A program made the position numbers and the translations under genes. Shown here piece by piece: positions 28,742 through 36,827 of a DNA stretch of 64,000 nt (position 1 is its first letter; every line of letters starts with the position of its first letter). The DNA comes from Verrucomicrobiaceae bacterium (GTDB lineage Bacteria; Verrucomicrobiota; Verrucomicrobiia; Verrucomicrobiales; Verrucomicrobiaceae), in assembly GCA_947458455.1 (NCBI GenBank), contig CANGYJ010000007.1, positions 186,001 through 250,000 on the forward strand, in the 5' to 3' direction. The notes under the pieces are model-generated. The model saw only the letters and a list, made by a program, of their open reading frames with translations. It had not been told where the DNA came from and did not search any database.

Positions 28742-31501
28742 ATGGTCCAAGATCTCTCCACTCTCACCGCCTTCATCGACGGCGAACCGCTCCGCTTCGA
28801 GTCCGGCGAAACGCTGCTCAACTTCATCGACCGCCACAAAGGACGTGGCTTTGTGCCGACGCTTTGTGATGCGCCGCAGCTCGAGCCCTATGGCGCATGC
28901 CGCGTTTGCAGCGTGGAGGTGGCTTTGCAGGCTGATGGGCCGCGTCGCGTGGTGGCGAGCTGCCACACGCCTTTGGCGGCTGGCATGCATGTCTTCACCG
29001 AATCGCCGAAAGTGCGGAAGCTGCGCAAAAACATCGTTGAGCTGGTGCTCACGGACCATCCGCTGGACTGCCTGACCTGCGAAGTGAGTGGCAACTGCGA
29101 ACTCCAGACCGTGGCGGCCAAAGTGGGCATCCGTGGCGTGCGTTATCCGGCGGGCGCGAATCATCTCGACCGTGCGAAGGACCATTCTCACCCTTACATG
29201 ACCAGCGAGCTGTCGAAGTGCATCAACTGCTCCCGCTGCGTGCGTGCTTGTGATGAAATCCAGGGCCAGCATGTGCTCTCGATGCATGGTCGCGGCTTCA
29301 ACGCGAAGATCATCAAGGGTCTCGACCAATCCTTCGCGGACTCGGAGTGCGTTTCCTGCGGAGCTTGTGCGCAGGCATGCCCGACCTCGGCTATTAGTGA
29401 CGTGTTCTTCTCGAAGTCCATCGAGGCCACGAAGAAGACCCGCACGATCTGCACTTACTGCGGCGTCGGTTGCAATCTCAACGTGTCCACCAAGGGCGAT
29501 CAGGTGCTCAGCATCCAGGCTCCCGTCGATGCCGAGGTGAATCATGCGCACACCTGCTTGAAGGGCCGCTTTGCCTTCAAGTTCTACAATCACAAGGATC
29601 GCCTGCGGAAGCCGCTCATCCGTCAGGCCGATGGCAGCTTCAAAGAAAGCACCTGGGACGAGGCCTACGACCACATCGTGGCGAACCTCACTCGCATCAA
29701 AAACGAGCACGGTGGCAACGCGGTGGCAGGCATCTCGTCCGCACGCTGCACGAACGAGGAAAACTACCTCATGCAGAAGTTCATCCGCCATGTGATGGGC
29801 ACGAACAACATCGACTGCTGCGCCCGCGTCTGCCATTCACCGACCGCCTGGGGCATGCAGAAGTCCTTCGGCACTGGCGCGGCCACGAACAGCTACGAGG
29901 ACATCGAGCACACCCGCTGCATCATGGTCATCGGCGCGAATCCGACCGAGGGCCACCCCGTCACCGGCGCACGCCTGAAGCAGCACATCATGAAGGGCAC
30001 GCCGCTCATCGTGATCGATCCGCGCAAGATCGAGCTCGTGCCGTATGCCAAGCATCACCTCCAGCTCCGCCCCGGCACGAATGTCGCGCTGTTGAACATG
30101 TTCGCCCGCTGCATCCTCGATGCCGGATTGGTGAAAACCGAGTTCGTCCGCAAGCGCTGCGAAAACTGGGAGGAGTTCGAAACCGGCCTCAAAGCGCTCG
30201 ATTTGCCCGAACTGGAAAAAATCACCGGCGTGCCGCTCGAAACCGTCCGCGCCGCCGCTCTCGAATACGCCAGCGCGGAGGCCGCCATGAGCTTCCACGG
30301 CCTCGGCGTGACGGAACACGAGCAAGGTGCCAAAACGGTCATGCTCATCTCTAATTTGGCGATGATGACCGGCAACATCGGTCGTCCCGGCGTCGGCGTG
30401 AACCCGCTGCGTGGCCAAAACAATGTCCAAGGTGCCGCCGACATGGGCTGCCAGCCACATCAAGGCGCAGGCTACTTTGAGATGAACGATCTCGAGGTGC
30501 AGAAACGCTACAGCGACTTCTACGGCACACCCACACCCACCGAACCCGGCTGGAAGATCCCGCAGATGTTCGATGCGGCCATCGAAGGCAAATTGAAGGC
30601 TCTCTGGCTCATGGGCGAAGATGTCGTGCAGACCGATCCCGATGCGCATCACGTCCGTCATGCCATGGAAAGCCTGGAGTTCCTCGTCGTGCAGGAGATT
30701 TTCATGACCGAGACGGCCAAATACGCCAGCGTCATCCTCCCCGCGTCCTCCTTCCTCGAAAAGAGCGGCACCTTCACCAATGCCGAGCGCCGCGTGCAGC
30801 GCGTGAACGCCGCCGTGAAACCGCTGGAAGGCACCAAGCCCGACGGCCAGATCATGTGCGAAGTTTTGCAGCGCTTCGGCTTCCCGCAGGCCGATTACAC
30901 GCCCGATGGCGTGCTCGCCGAGGTCGCCGCCATCGTGCCCTTCTTCAAAGGCATCACCTGGGCCAATCTCGACATCAACGGCAAGCAGTGGCCCGTGCAA
31001 GAAGGCGGCGTGGACACGCAAATCCTTCACCAGACCGAGTTCAAGCGCGGCAAAGGCCACTTCCATTACTTCGACTGGAAGGAGTCCACCGAGCTGAAGA
31101 CCAACGGTGCCGAGTTCCCCTTCATCCTCACCACCGGCCGCATCTTGGAGCACTACAACTGCGGCACCATGACCCGCCGCACCGGGAATAGCGAGATCGT
31201 CGCGCAGGACTATCTCTCCCTCAATCCCGCCGATGCCCAGCGCAAATCCATCCGCACCGGCGACCGCGTCCGCCTCAGCAGCGCCCGTGGCGAAGTCGAG
31301 CTCGAAGCCCGCGTCACCGATGAAGTGAAGCCCGGCATCCTCTACACCACCTTCCACTTCCCCGACGCCATGGTGAACAACGTCACCGGCCAAGGCTGCG
31401 ACGCCGACACGATGTGCCCCGAATACAAAGTCATCGCCGCCGATGTCGAATTCGTCAGCGCCGGCAAGCCGAAGAAGAAGCGGATGATGGAGATGTCCTA
31501 A
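28742..31501 (+). CDS. fdhA: Formate dehydrogenase alpha subunit (molybdenum/tungsten, NAD-type)
   Basis: 919 residues from ATG 28742 (MVQDLSTLTAF). Domains in order: 2Fe-2S ferredoxin (YGACRVCSVEV), NuoG-type cluster (DHPLDCLTCEVSGNCELQ), two 4Fe-4S sets (CINCSRCVRAC; CVSCGACAQACP), then the molybdopterin domain with its own cluster (CTYCGVGCNL), the active-site cysteine at about residue 364 (RVCHSPTAWG, cysteine rather than selenocysteine) and the C-terminal molydopterin-binding domain (LTTGRILEHYN). It oxidises formate, feeding NAD through NuoE/F-like partners. Neither FdhB-type partners nor FdhD are in the window, so the subunit stands alone here. Confidence 0.92.
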   Translation: MVQDLSTLTAFIDGEPLRFESGETLLNFIDRHKGRGFVPTLCDAPQLEPYGACRVCSVEVALQADGPRRVVASCHTPLAAGMHVFTESPKVRKLRKNIVELVLTDHPLDCLTCEVSGNCELQTVAAKVGIRGVRYPAGANHLDRAKDHSHPYMTSELSKCINCSRCVRACDEIQGQHVLSMHGRGFNAKIIKGLDQSFADSECVSCGACAQACPTSAISDVFFSKSIEATKKTRTICTYCGVGCNLNVSTKGDQVLSIQAPVDAEVNHAHTCLKGRFAFKFYNHKDRLRKPLIRQADGSFKESTWDEAYDHIVANLTRIKNEHGGNAVAGISSARCTNEENYLMQKFIRHVMGTNNIDCCARVCHSPTAWGMQKSFGTGAATNSYEDIEHTRCIMVIGANPTEGHPVTGARLKQHIMKGTPLIVIDPRKIELVPYAKHHLQLRPGTNVALLNMFARCILDAGLVKTEFVRKRCENWEEFETGLKALDLPELEKITGVPLETVRAAALEYASAEAAMSFHGLGVTEHEQGAKTVMLISNLAMMTGNIGRPGVGVNPLRGQNNVQGAADMGCQPHQGAGYFEMNDLEVQKRYSDFYGTPTPTEPGWKIPQMFDAAIEGKLKALWLMGEDVVQTDPDAHHVRHAMESLEFLVVQEIFMTETAKYASVILPASSFLEKSGTFTNAERRVQRVNAAVKPLEGTKPDGQIMCEVLQRFGFPQADYTPDGVLAEVAAIVPFFKGITWANLDINGKQWPVQEGGVDTQILHQTEFKRGKGHFHYFDWKESTELKTNGAEFPFILTTGRILEHYNCGTMTRRTGNSEIVAQDYLSLNPADAQRKSIRTGDRVRLSSARGEVELEARVTDEVKPGILYTTFHFPDAMVNNVTGQGCDADTMCPEYKVIAADVEFVSAGKPKKKRMMEMS

Positions 31502-31509
31502 ATCTGGAG

Positions 31510-31559
31510 TGGCGACGATTCGTCGCCAATTCCTCATTCCCTGCCGACGAGTCGTCGGC
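31510..31559. repeat. Paired perfect palindromes (GGCGACGA family)
   Basis: TGGCGACGA-T-TCGTCGCCA (31510-31528) and GCCGACGA-G-TCGTCGGC (31543-31559) are each perfect palindromes with one central base; the two are near-copies in inverted order, the same two-hairpin plan as the in-gene elements. They fill most of the gap before the phosphoesterase. Confidence 0.75.
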
Positions 31560-31566
31560 CCTCCCC

Positions 31567-32304
31567 ATGTCACGCGTTCTCATCGCCACGGATCTCCATC
31601 AGCGGGCTGTGCTGTATGAGTCACTGGTGAGTCTGTGTGACGAGGTGAAGCCGAATGCGGTGATTCTCGGCGGTGACTTCCTGCATGGGACGGGGCTGCT
31701 GCCATATGGGAAAACGCGGCAACTGACGCCGACTCAGTGTGCGGTGGAATTGGAGCCGATTTCAGTGCCGATCTTGTTCGTGCGTGGCAATCACGAGGAC
31801 GAGAACTGGTTCGAATTTCGCTCGGCGTGGAAATCTCTGCGTCAAACGGCTCCGCTACGGCTGAACGGCTCCTTCGCCGAAATCGGGAACGTCGGCGTGA
31901 TCGGCTTCCCGTGTGCGATGGGGCAGGAGGAGGCCTTTTCGGAGGGCGAACCGCTCGGAGGCGAGCATTACGGCTTTTGGCTTCCACAACTGCTCGAAGA
32001 CCACGGCGATGCCGCACGGCAGCTTTGGGTCATGCACGAGCCACCGACGGGCACGCGGCTGTCTGCGGCCGGTTCGTTAGTGGAAGGTCATGCGTGGTGG
32101 CGGGAGGCGATTGAGGAGCATCAGCCGCGTTTGGTCGTCTGTGGGCATGATCACGGCACGAGCATCCGAAATGGCGTGTGGCAGGAGCAGATCGGTCGCA
32201 CGACGGTCGTCAATGTGGGCCAGAACATGGATGGGCCGCTGCATGCGACGCTGGTCCTTGAAAAAGATGGTGTGATGGGCTGCGAACGGCTGGTCCAAAG
32301 CTGA
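31567..32304 (+). CDS. Metallophosphoesterase
   Basis: 245 residues from ATG 31567 (MSRVLIATDLHQR). Calcineurin-like motifs are visible: ATDLH (usually DxH), ILGGDFLHG (GDxxD-like), VRGNHED, WVMHEPP and VCGHDHG. Metal-dependent phosphatase or nuclease; substrate unknown. The track start at 31414 runs back into the fdhA gene and the palindromes and is not used. Confidence 0.88.
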   Translation: MSRVLIATDLHQRAVLYESLVSLCDEVKPNAVILGGDFLHGTGLLPYGKTRQLTPTQCAVELEPISVPILFVRGNHEDENWFEFRSAWKSLRQTAPLRLNGSFAEIGNVGVIGFPCAMGQEEAFSEGEPLGGEHYGFWLPQLLEDHGDAARQLWVMHEPPTGTRLSAAGSLVEGHAWWREAIEEHQPRLVVCGHDHGTSIRNGVWQEQIGRTTVVNVGQNMDGPLHATLVLEKDGVMGCERLVQS

Positions 32305-32377
32305 AGAGCCAACCCTGACGCATTTCGCCCACTCTTTGTCGTGGAGTCAGGCAGGCGAGAGCCGTTATGATGGGCAC

Positions 32378-34009
32378 ATGAAGCCTCTGCTCGCTCTCTT
32401 CCTTCTTTCCGCCACCTCCTTGGCCGATGACTCGGCCAAACTCAGCGCCGTGTTCGCCAAAGACGGCGTCGTGACGATTCCGGCGGGTGATTACCATCTT
32501 GATGGCACGCAGCCGATCCCGCTGCGCTCAAACACGACCGTTATGGCCAACGGCGCACGCTTCATCCTGCCGGAGACGCTGCCGGATCAGGCTCGTGTGG
32601 TGCTCTTTGCCGGGGAAAACATCGCGCACTTTGCCTGGCATGGCGGCGAGTTCGTTGGGCATGTGTTTGATCCGGCGCAGAAGGAAAACTCATGGGAACC
32701 GAATGCGAACACGAAGGGCATTGAGATCACCACCACCGTCGCGGGAGGCACGCATGACCTCTTGTTTCGCGAGGTGAAGTCGAACGGCATGGCCGCCGCG
32801 GTCATTGGTGTGCATGGGAAGTATGGCAAGAGCAGCGAGAGCGAGGTGGAGCACTATGCCGAGCGTGTCGCGCTCGAAAGCTGCACGCTTTTGCGCAGTG
32901 GGAAGTTCATGTGGGACTACGGCTACCTGTGGCAGATCATGACCTACCCCGAGGCCTACGAGCCTTGGGAGGTCGAACGGGCCAAAAAGTACTTCCGCAC
33001 CGATCTCATGCGCGACGCAACCTTCAGTGGCGATCTCGTGAAGTTCGACAACACGATCAAACCCATCGCCATCAGTGCCACTGAGGAGCCAAAAGAGGCC
33101 ATCACCTTCCTGGGAGCTGATTTGCCGAAAAACATCGTCCGCGGCCTGCAATACTTCGTCGTCGAGTCCACGCCCGAGCACATCCAAATCGCCGAAAAAC
33201 CCGGCGGAGCGCCGATTCGCTTCGAGGGCGACGGCAGCGGCGCTATGGCCTTCAACATCCAGGCCACCTACCTCGCCGCCTATGCCCCGACCGGCAGCGG
33301 ACCCGGCAAAGGTGCTTTTGACATCGTCGGCGCACGCGAGGTGCGCGTCACCGGTTGCCAGCTCAGCGCCATAGGCGACACGATGCACATCCAGCGCTGC
33401 CGGAACATCGTCTTCGCAAATAATCACATCCTCGGCAGCCGCATGGGCGCGTTCTTTTTGGCCGAGTTCTGCCAAAACGCCACCATCACCGGCAATCTCG
33501 TCGACGGCACCAACGGCAGCCGCGTCATCAGCGTCGAGAAAAGCTGCACGGACGTCACCATGACCGGCAACACCTTCCGCAACGGAGGTCGCGGTGCCTG
33601 GATCAACCAGCCCGTGAACTTCGTCATGACTGGCAACGTCTTCATCAACAACACCACCAAAAACGAGCCCGACATGCGCCGCGGTCGCATCGCCTTCCAA
33701 ACCGCGAAGCCAGGCACTTTTCCCGAGCTTTACTTCACGCTTTACGAGCCCGGAGCCTCCTACGGCCCCATCATCGTGAAGGACAACCTCTTCCAGCTCG
33801 GTGCCCACTGCCCCGAAGAAGCCGTGACCTTTGCGCCAAATGGCCATGACCTCGTTTTCACGGGGAACACCTTCCAGCGAACCGGTGAACGGGTTGGAAA
33901 ACCCGTTCTACTCAGCGTCGATCCCACCTGCACGCGCAGCGCCATCGACGACAACCTCGGTTCCACGACCGTGAAGAAGCCCGTCGATTTCAACCACGGG
34001 CGGCGTTAA
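32378..34009 (+). CDS. Secreted right-handed parallel beta-helix protein
   Basis: 543 residues with signal MKPLLALFLLSATSLA. The body is a parallel beta-helix: GVVTIPAGDYHLDG and repeated N-x-F/I strand patterns (NIVFANNHILGSRMG; NATITGNLVDGTNGS; DVTMTGNTFRNGG; NFVMTGNVFINNT). Such proteins include pectate lyases and other polysaccharide-degrading or binding proteins; no catalytic set is obvious. A half palindromic element lies near the C-terminus (33887-33911). Likely exported polysaccharide-active protein. Confidence 0.85.
   Translation: MKPLLALFLLSATSLADDSAKLSAVFAKDGVVTIPAGDYHLDGTQPIPLRSNTTVMANGARFILPETLPDQARVVLFAGENIAHFAWHGGEFVGHVFDPAQKENSWEPNANTKGIEITTTVAGGTHDLLFREVKSNGMAAAVIGVHGKYGKSSESEVEHYAERVALESCTLLRSGKFMWDYGYLWQIMTYPEAYEPWEVERAKKYFRTDLMRDATFSGDLVKFDNTIKPIAISATEEPKEAITFLGADLPKNIVRGLQYFVVESTPEHIQIAEKPGGAPIRFEGDGSGAMAFNIQATYLAAYAPTGSGPGKGAFDIVGAREVRVTGCQLSAIGDTMHIQRCRNIVFANNHILGSRMGAFFLAEFCQNATITGNLVDGTNGSRVISVEKSCTDVTMTGNTFRNGGRGAWINQPVNFVMTGNVFINNTTKNEPDMRRGRIAFQTAKPGTFPELYFTLYEPGASYGPIIVKDNLFQLGAHCPEEAVTFAPNGHDLVFTGNTFQRTGERVGKPVLLSVDPTCTRSAIDDNLGSTTVKKPVDFNHGRR
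33887..33911. repeat. Half element of GTAGAACG family inside a gene
   Basis: GAACGGGTTGGAAAACCCGT... is a palindrome (GAACGGGTT / AACCCGTTC, 4-base loop) followed by TAC. Its reverse complement GTAGAACGGGTTTTCCAACC matches the left arm at 7546 except for two changes that preserve pairing. It remains in frame (GERVGKPVLL). Confidence 0.75.
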
Positions 34010-34020
34010 AACTCCCCACC

Positions 34021-34602
34021 ATGCTCTTCCGCCTCATCACCCTCCTCACGCTCGCTTTTGTCACGTCGGCTCGTGCCGAGCAGTTTGTGCTCTTTGATGT
34101 GACCTTCACCTTCACGCAGGATGACGCGTTGAACTCGAAGCCGAGCCAGTCGCACTACTATCTCAAAGACGACCGCCTGAATCCGCAGCGTCCGAAGGAT
34201 TGGACGGCACCGGTCGATTACCGCAACGGCACGGTGCATCTGCGACTCGAAGTGCTCGAAAAACCGGCGGGCGATCAGCCGACGTCGTGGAGCGTGTGCT
34301 ATATCCCTTACAAAGGCCAAAACCACGGCTACGGCTGCATCGGCACGGGGGCGTATTCGAAGACGGGCGTGATCGAGAAGGATCTCGACATGACGAAGTT
34401 CTGGCAGAACAACGACATCCTCTGGAGCGAAGGCATCAAAGAGATGCACCTCGTGCTCAAGGACGACAAAAATCTCCACGCCCACAAGCGCCCCGATCCG
34501 GAGAAGTTCTTCCCCACGAAGGTTCGCATGACGCTGATCCAGGTATCCAAGGGCGCGACGTATGATCCGAAGCTCGTGCCCGGATTGCCTGCCGCGAACT
34601 GA
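34021..34602 (+). CDS. Secreted hypothetical protein
   Basis: 193 residues, signal MLFRLITLLTLAFVTSARA, then a beta-rich soluble domain (EQFVLFDVTFTFTQDDALN; SHYYLKDDRLNPQRP; GCIGTGAYSKTGVIEKDLDM). I do not recognise the family, though similar secreted proteins seem frequent in PVC genomes. It begins 11 bases after the beta-helix gene and is probably co-transcribed with it. Confidence 0.75.
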   Translation: MLFRLITLLTLAFVTSARAEQFVLFDVTFTFTQDDALNSKPSQSHYYLKDDRLNPQRPKDWTAPVDYRNGTVHLRLEVLEKPAGDQPTSWSVCYIPYKGQNHGYGCIGTGAYSKTGVIEKDLDMTKFWQNNDILWSEGIKEMHLVLKDDKNLHAHKRPDPEKFFPTKVRMTLIQVSKGATYDPKLVPGLPAAN

Positions 34603-34665
34603 GCGAAAAAATCCGCGCTCTAGGCATGACGAACGTTGCTTTCCATGCACTGTTCGGTCGAACTC

Positions 34666-35973
34666 ATGGAACTCACTCGCAAACTCGAAATCCTGGCCGA
34701 TGCGGCGAAGTATGATGCGTCCTGCGCCAGCTCCGGCGCGGCGCGTAAGGACTCGCGGGACGGAAAAGGTATCGGCTCCACCGGCGGTATGGGCATCTGC
34801 CACAGCTACACGCCGGATGGGCGCTGCGTGTCGCTGCTGAAGGTGCTCTTAACCAACGCCTGCCTCTACGACTGCCACTACTGCATCAATCGCCGCTCCA
34901 GCAATGTGCAGCGGGCACGCTTCACGCCCGAGGAGGTCGTGCAGCTCACACTCGACTTCTACAAGCGCAACTACATCGAGGGCCTCTTCCTCAGCAGCGG
35001 CATTGTGCGCAGCGCGGATTACACGATGGAGCAGGTCATCGAGGTCGCGCGACAACTCCGCGAGGTGCATCACTTCCGCGGCTACATCCATCTCAAAACC
35101 ATCCCCGAGGCCTCGCAGGCCCTCATCGACAAGGCCGGGCGCTACGCCGACCGCATCAGCATCAACATCGAGCTGCCCTCGCAGCAGAGCCTCGACCGCC
35201 TCGCGCCGGAAAAGAACCTCACGAACACGAAGCAGGCCATGCACGGCATCCGCGAGCGCATCGACGAAAACCTCGCGGCAAAAAAAGAGTCGCGGCAGAT
35301 CGTGAACCGCCCGCGAGTCAAAGCGCCCGTCTTTGCCACCGGCCAGAGCACGCAGATGATCGTCGGCGCGGACGACAGCAGCGATGCGCTCGTGCTGCAC
35401 CGCGCCGATGAGCTGTATCGCGACTGCCGACTGCGCCGCGTTTACTACAGCGGCTTCAGCCCCATCCCCGAGCCCAGCGTGCTGCTGCCCATCAAGCCGC
35501 CGCCGCTCGTCCGCGAGCATCGTTTGTATCAGGCCGACTGGCTGCTGCGCTTCTACGGCTTCGATGTCGGCGAGCTGCTGCCCAAAGAAGATCCCAATCT
35601 CGATCTCGACCTCGATCCCAAGCTCGCGTGGGCCTTGCGAAATCGCGCCGTCTTCCCGGTGGACATCAACCGCGCCTCGCAGGAGCTGCTCTGGCGCATT
35701 CCCGGCCTCGGCACGGTGAATGTCGCGCGCATCCTCGCCGCGCGACGCTGGTCGCGTCTCACGCTCGCCGATCTCCAGCGCATGCGCGTGAACCTTAAAA
35801 AAGTGCAGCCCTTCATCATCGCCGCCGATCACCGCCCGCGCATCGCCCTGCTCGAAAGCCCGAACCTCCGCCAGCACTTCCTCCCCGGCCCCCGCCAGCT
35901 CGAACTCAATTTCACTGCCCCGCCTCCCACCACACCTGCTGATGCCGCGATGGCACTCAGTGGCCAGATATGA
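34666..35973 (+). CDS. Putative DNA modification/repair radical SAM protein (TIGR03916-like)
   Basis: 435 residues from ATG 34666 (MELTRKLEILADAAKYDASC); ATG 34645 is an alternative. N-terminal SGAARKDS...GGMGICHSY, the radical SAM cluster motif CLYDCHYC (C-x3-C-x2-C, about residue 66), INRRSSNVQRARF and LSSGIVRSADYT match this family. The C-terminus has a helix-hairpin-helix DNA-binding motif (INRASQELLWRIPGLGTVNVARILAARR). It overlaps by 4 bases (ATGA) the DUF4130 gene, the standard partner in genomes that carry it. The chemistry and lesion are not established. Confidence 0.9.
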   Translation: MELTRKLEILADAAKYDASCASSGAARKDSRDGKGIGSTGGMGICHSYTPDGRCVSLLKVLLTNACLYDCHYCINRRSSNVQRARFTPEEVVQLTLDFYKRNYIEGLFLSSGIVRSADYTMEQVIEVARQLREVHHFRGYIHLKTIPEASQALIDKAGRYADRISINIELPSQQSLDRLAPEKNLTNTKQAMHGIRERIDENLAAKKESRQIVNRPRVKAPVFATGQSTQMIVGADDSSDALVLHRADELYRDCRLRRVYYSGFSPIPEPSVLLPIKPPPLVREHRLYQADWLLRFYGFDVGELLPKEDPNLDLDLDPKLAWALRNRAVFPVDINRASQELLWRIPGLGTVNVARILAARRWSRLTLADLQRMRVNLKKVQPFIIAADHRPRIALLESPNLRQHFLPGPRQLELNFTAPPPTTPADAAMALSGQI

Positions 35974-36827
35974 CTCACGCCGCCCAAATCCAGCCCACTT
36001 TCGAAGCCTGGCGTGCCAAGGCCCGCGAGCTTCTGCGGCATGGTGTGTCGCCGGAAAACGTCGATTGGGTGGACGCCTCGCAAACCGCCAGTTTGCTCAC
36101 CGAAGAGCCAACGGAGTATCAAATCGCCCCAAACGCCTCCGTTAAGGTTCCCGCCGAGTTTTTGCGCCTCGCCGCCAACGTTTGCGCTCACACCGACGAG
36201 CGACGTTTCGCCATCCTGTATCGCCTTTTGCATCGTTTGACGCTCGGCGGCGAAAAACACCTCCTTGGCATGCCTTCCGATCGCGACGTACATCAATGCA
36301 ACATGTGGGCGAAGGCCGTGAGCCGCGACATCCACAAAATGCACGCCTTCGTGCGCTTCCGCCTCGTCGGCGTGAACGAGCAAAATGGCCGCGAGCAGTT
36401 CGTGGCCTGGTTTGAGCCCGAGTATCGCATCACACGCCTTGCTGCGCCGTTTTTCGAGAAACGCTTCGCCGGCATGGAGTGGTCGATTTTGACCCCCGAC
36501 GAGTGCGCGAGCTGGGACGGCGAAAAACTCAGCTTCATGCCTGGCATGAGCCGCCACGATGCTCCCGCCGCCGATGCGCACGACGATCTCTGGCGCACCT
36601 ACTACCGCAGCATCTTCAATCCCGCCCGCCTCAAGGTGCAGGCCATGCAATCCGAGATGCCGATGAAGTATTGGAAAAATCTGCCCGAGGCCGAAATTAT
36701 CCACGATCTGATCGCCAGCAGCGAAAAACGCGTCCGCACCATGATCGCCACCCCCGAGCGCCCCGTGAAGCCCGCGCTGGACAACGCGTATCTGAAGTCG
36801 CTGCGACAGAAGCCGCAAAAATCATGA
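35970..36827 (+). CDS. DUF4130/TIGR03915-type DNA metabolism protein
   Basis: 285 residues. Family features: YRLLHRLTLGGEKHLLGMPSD, VHQCNMWAKAVSRDIHKMHAFVRFR, QFVAWFEPEYRITRLAAPFFEKRFAGMEW, and the YYRSIFNPARLKVQAMQSEMPMKYWKNLPEA block. In many bacteria this domain is fused to a UdgX-type uracil-DNA glycosylase; here the protein ends at KSLRQKPQKS with no glycosylase domain. It starts inside the radical SAM gene (ATGA overlap). Role in DNA repair or modification is inferred from the family. Its TGA stop shares a TGATCA hexamer with the convergent gene. Confidence 0.9.
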   Translation: MTHAAQIQPTFEAWRAKARELLRHGVSPENVDWVDASQTASLLTEEPTEYQIAPNASVKVPAEFLRLAANVCAHTDERRFAILYRLLHRLTLGGEKHLLGMPSDRDVHQCNMWAKAVSRDIHKMHAFVRFRLVGVNEQNGREQFVAWFEPEYRITRLAAPFFEKRFAGMEWSILTPDECASWDGEKLSFMPGMSRHDAPAADAHDDLWRTYYRSIFNPARLKVQAMQSEMPMKYWKNLPEAEIIHDLIASSEKRVRTMIATPERPVKPALDNAYLKSLRQKPQKS

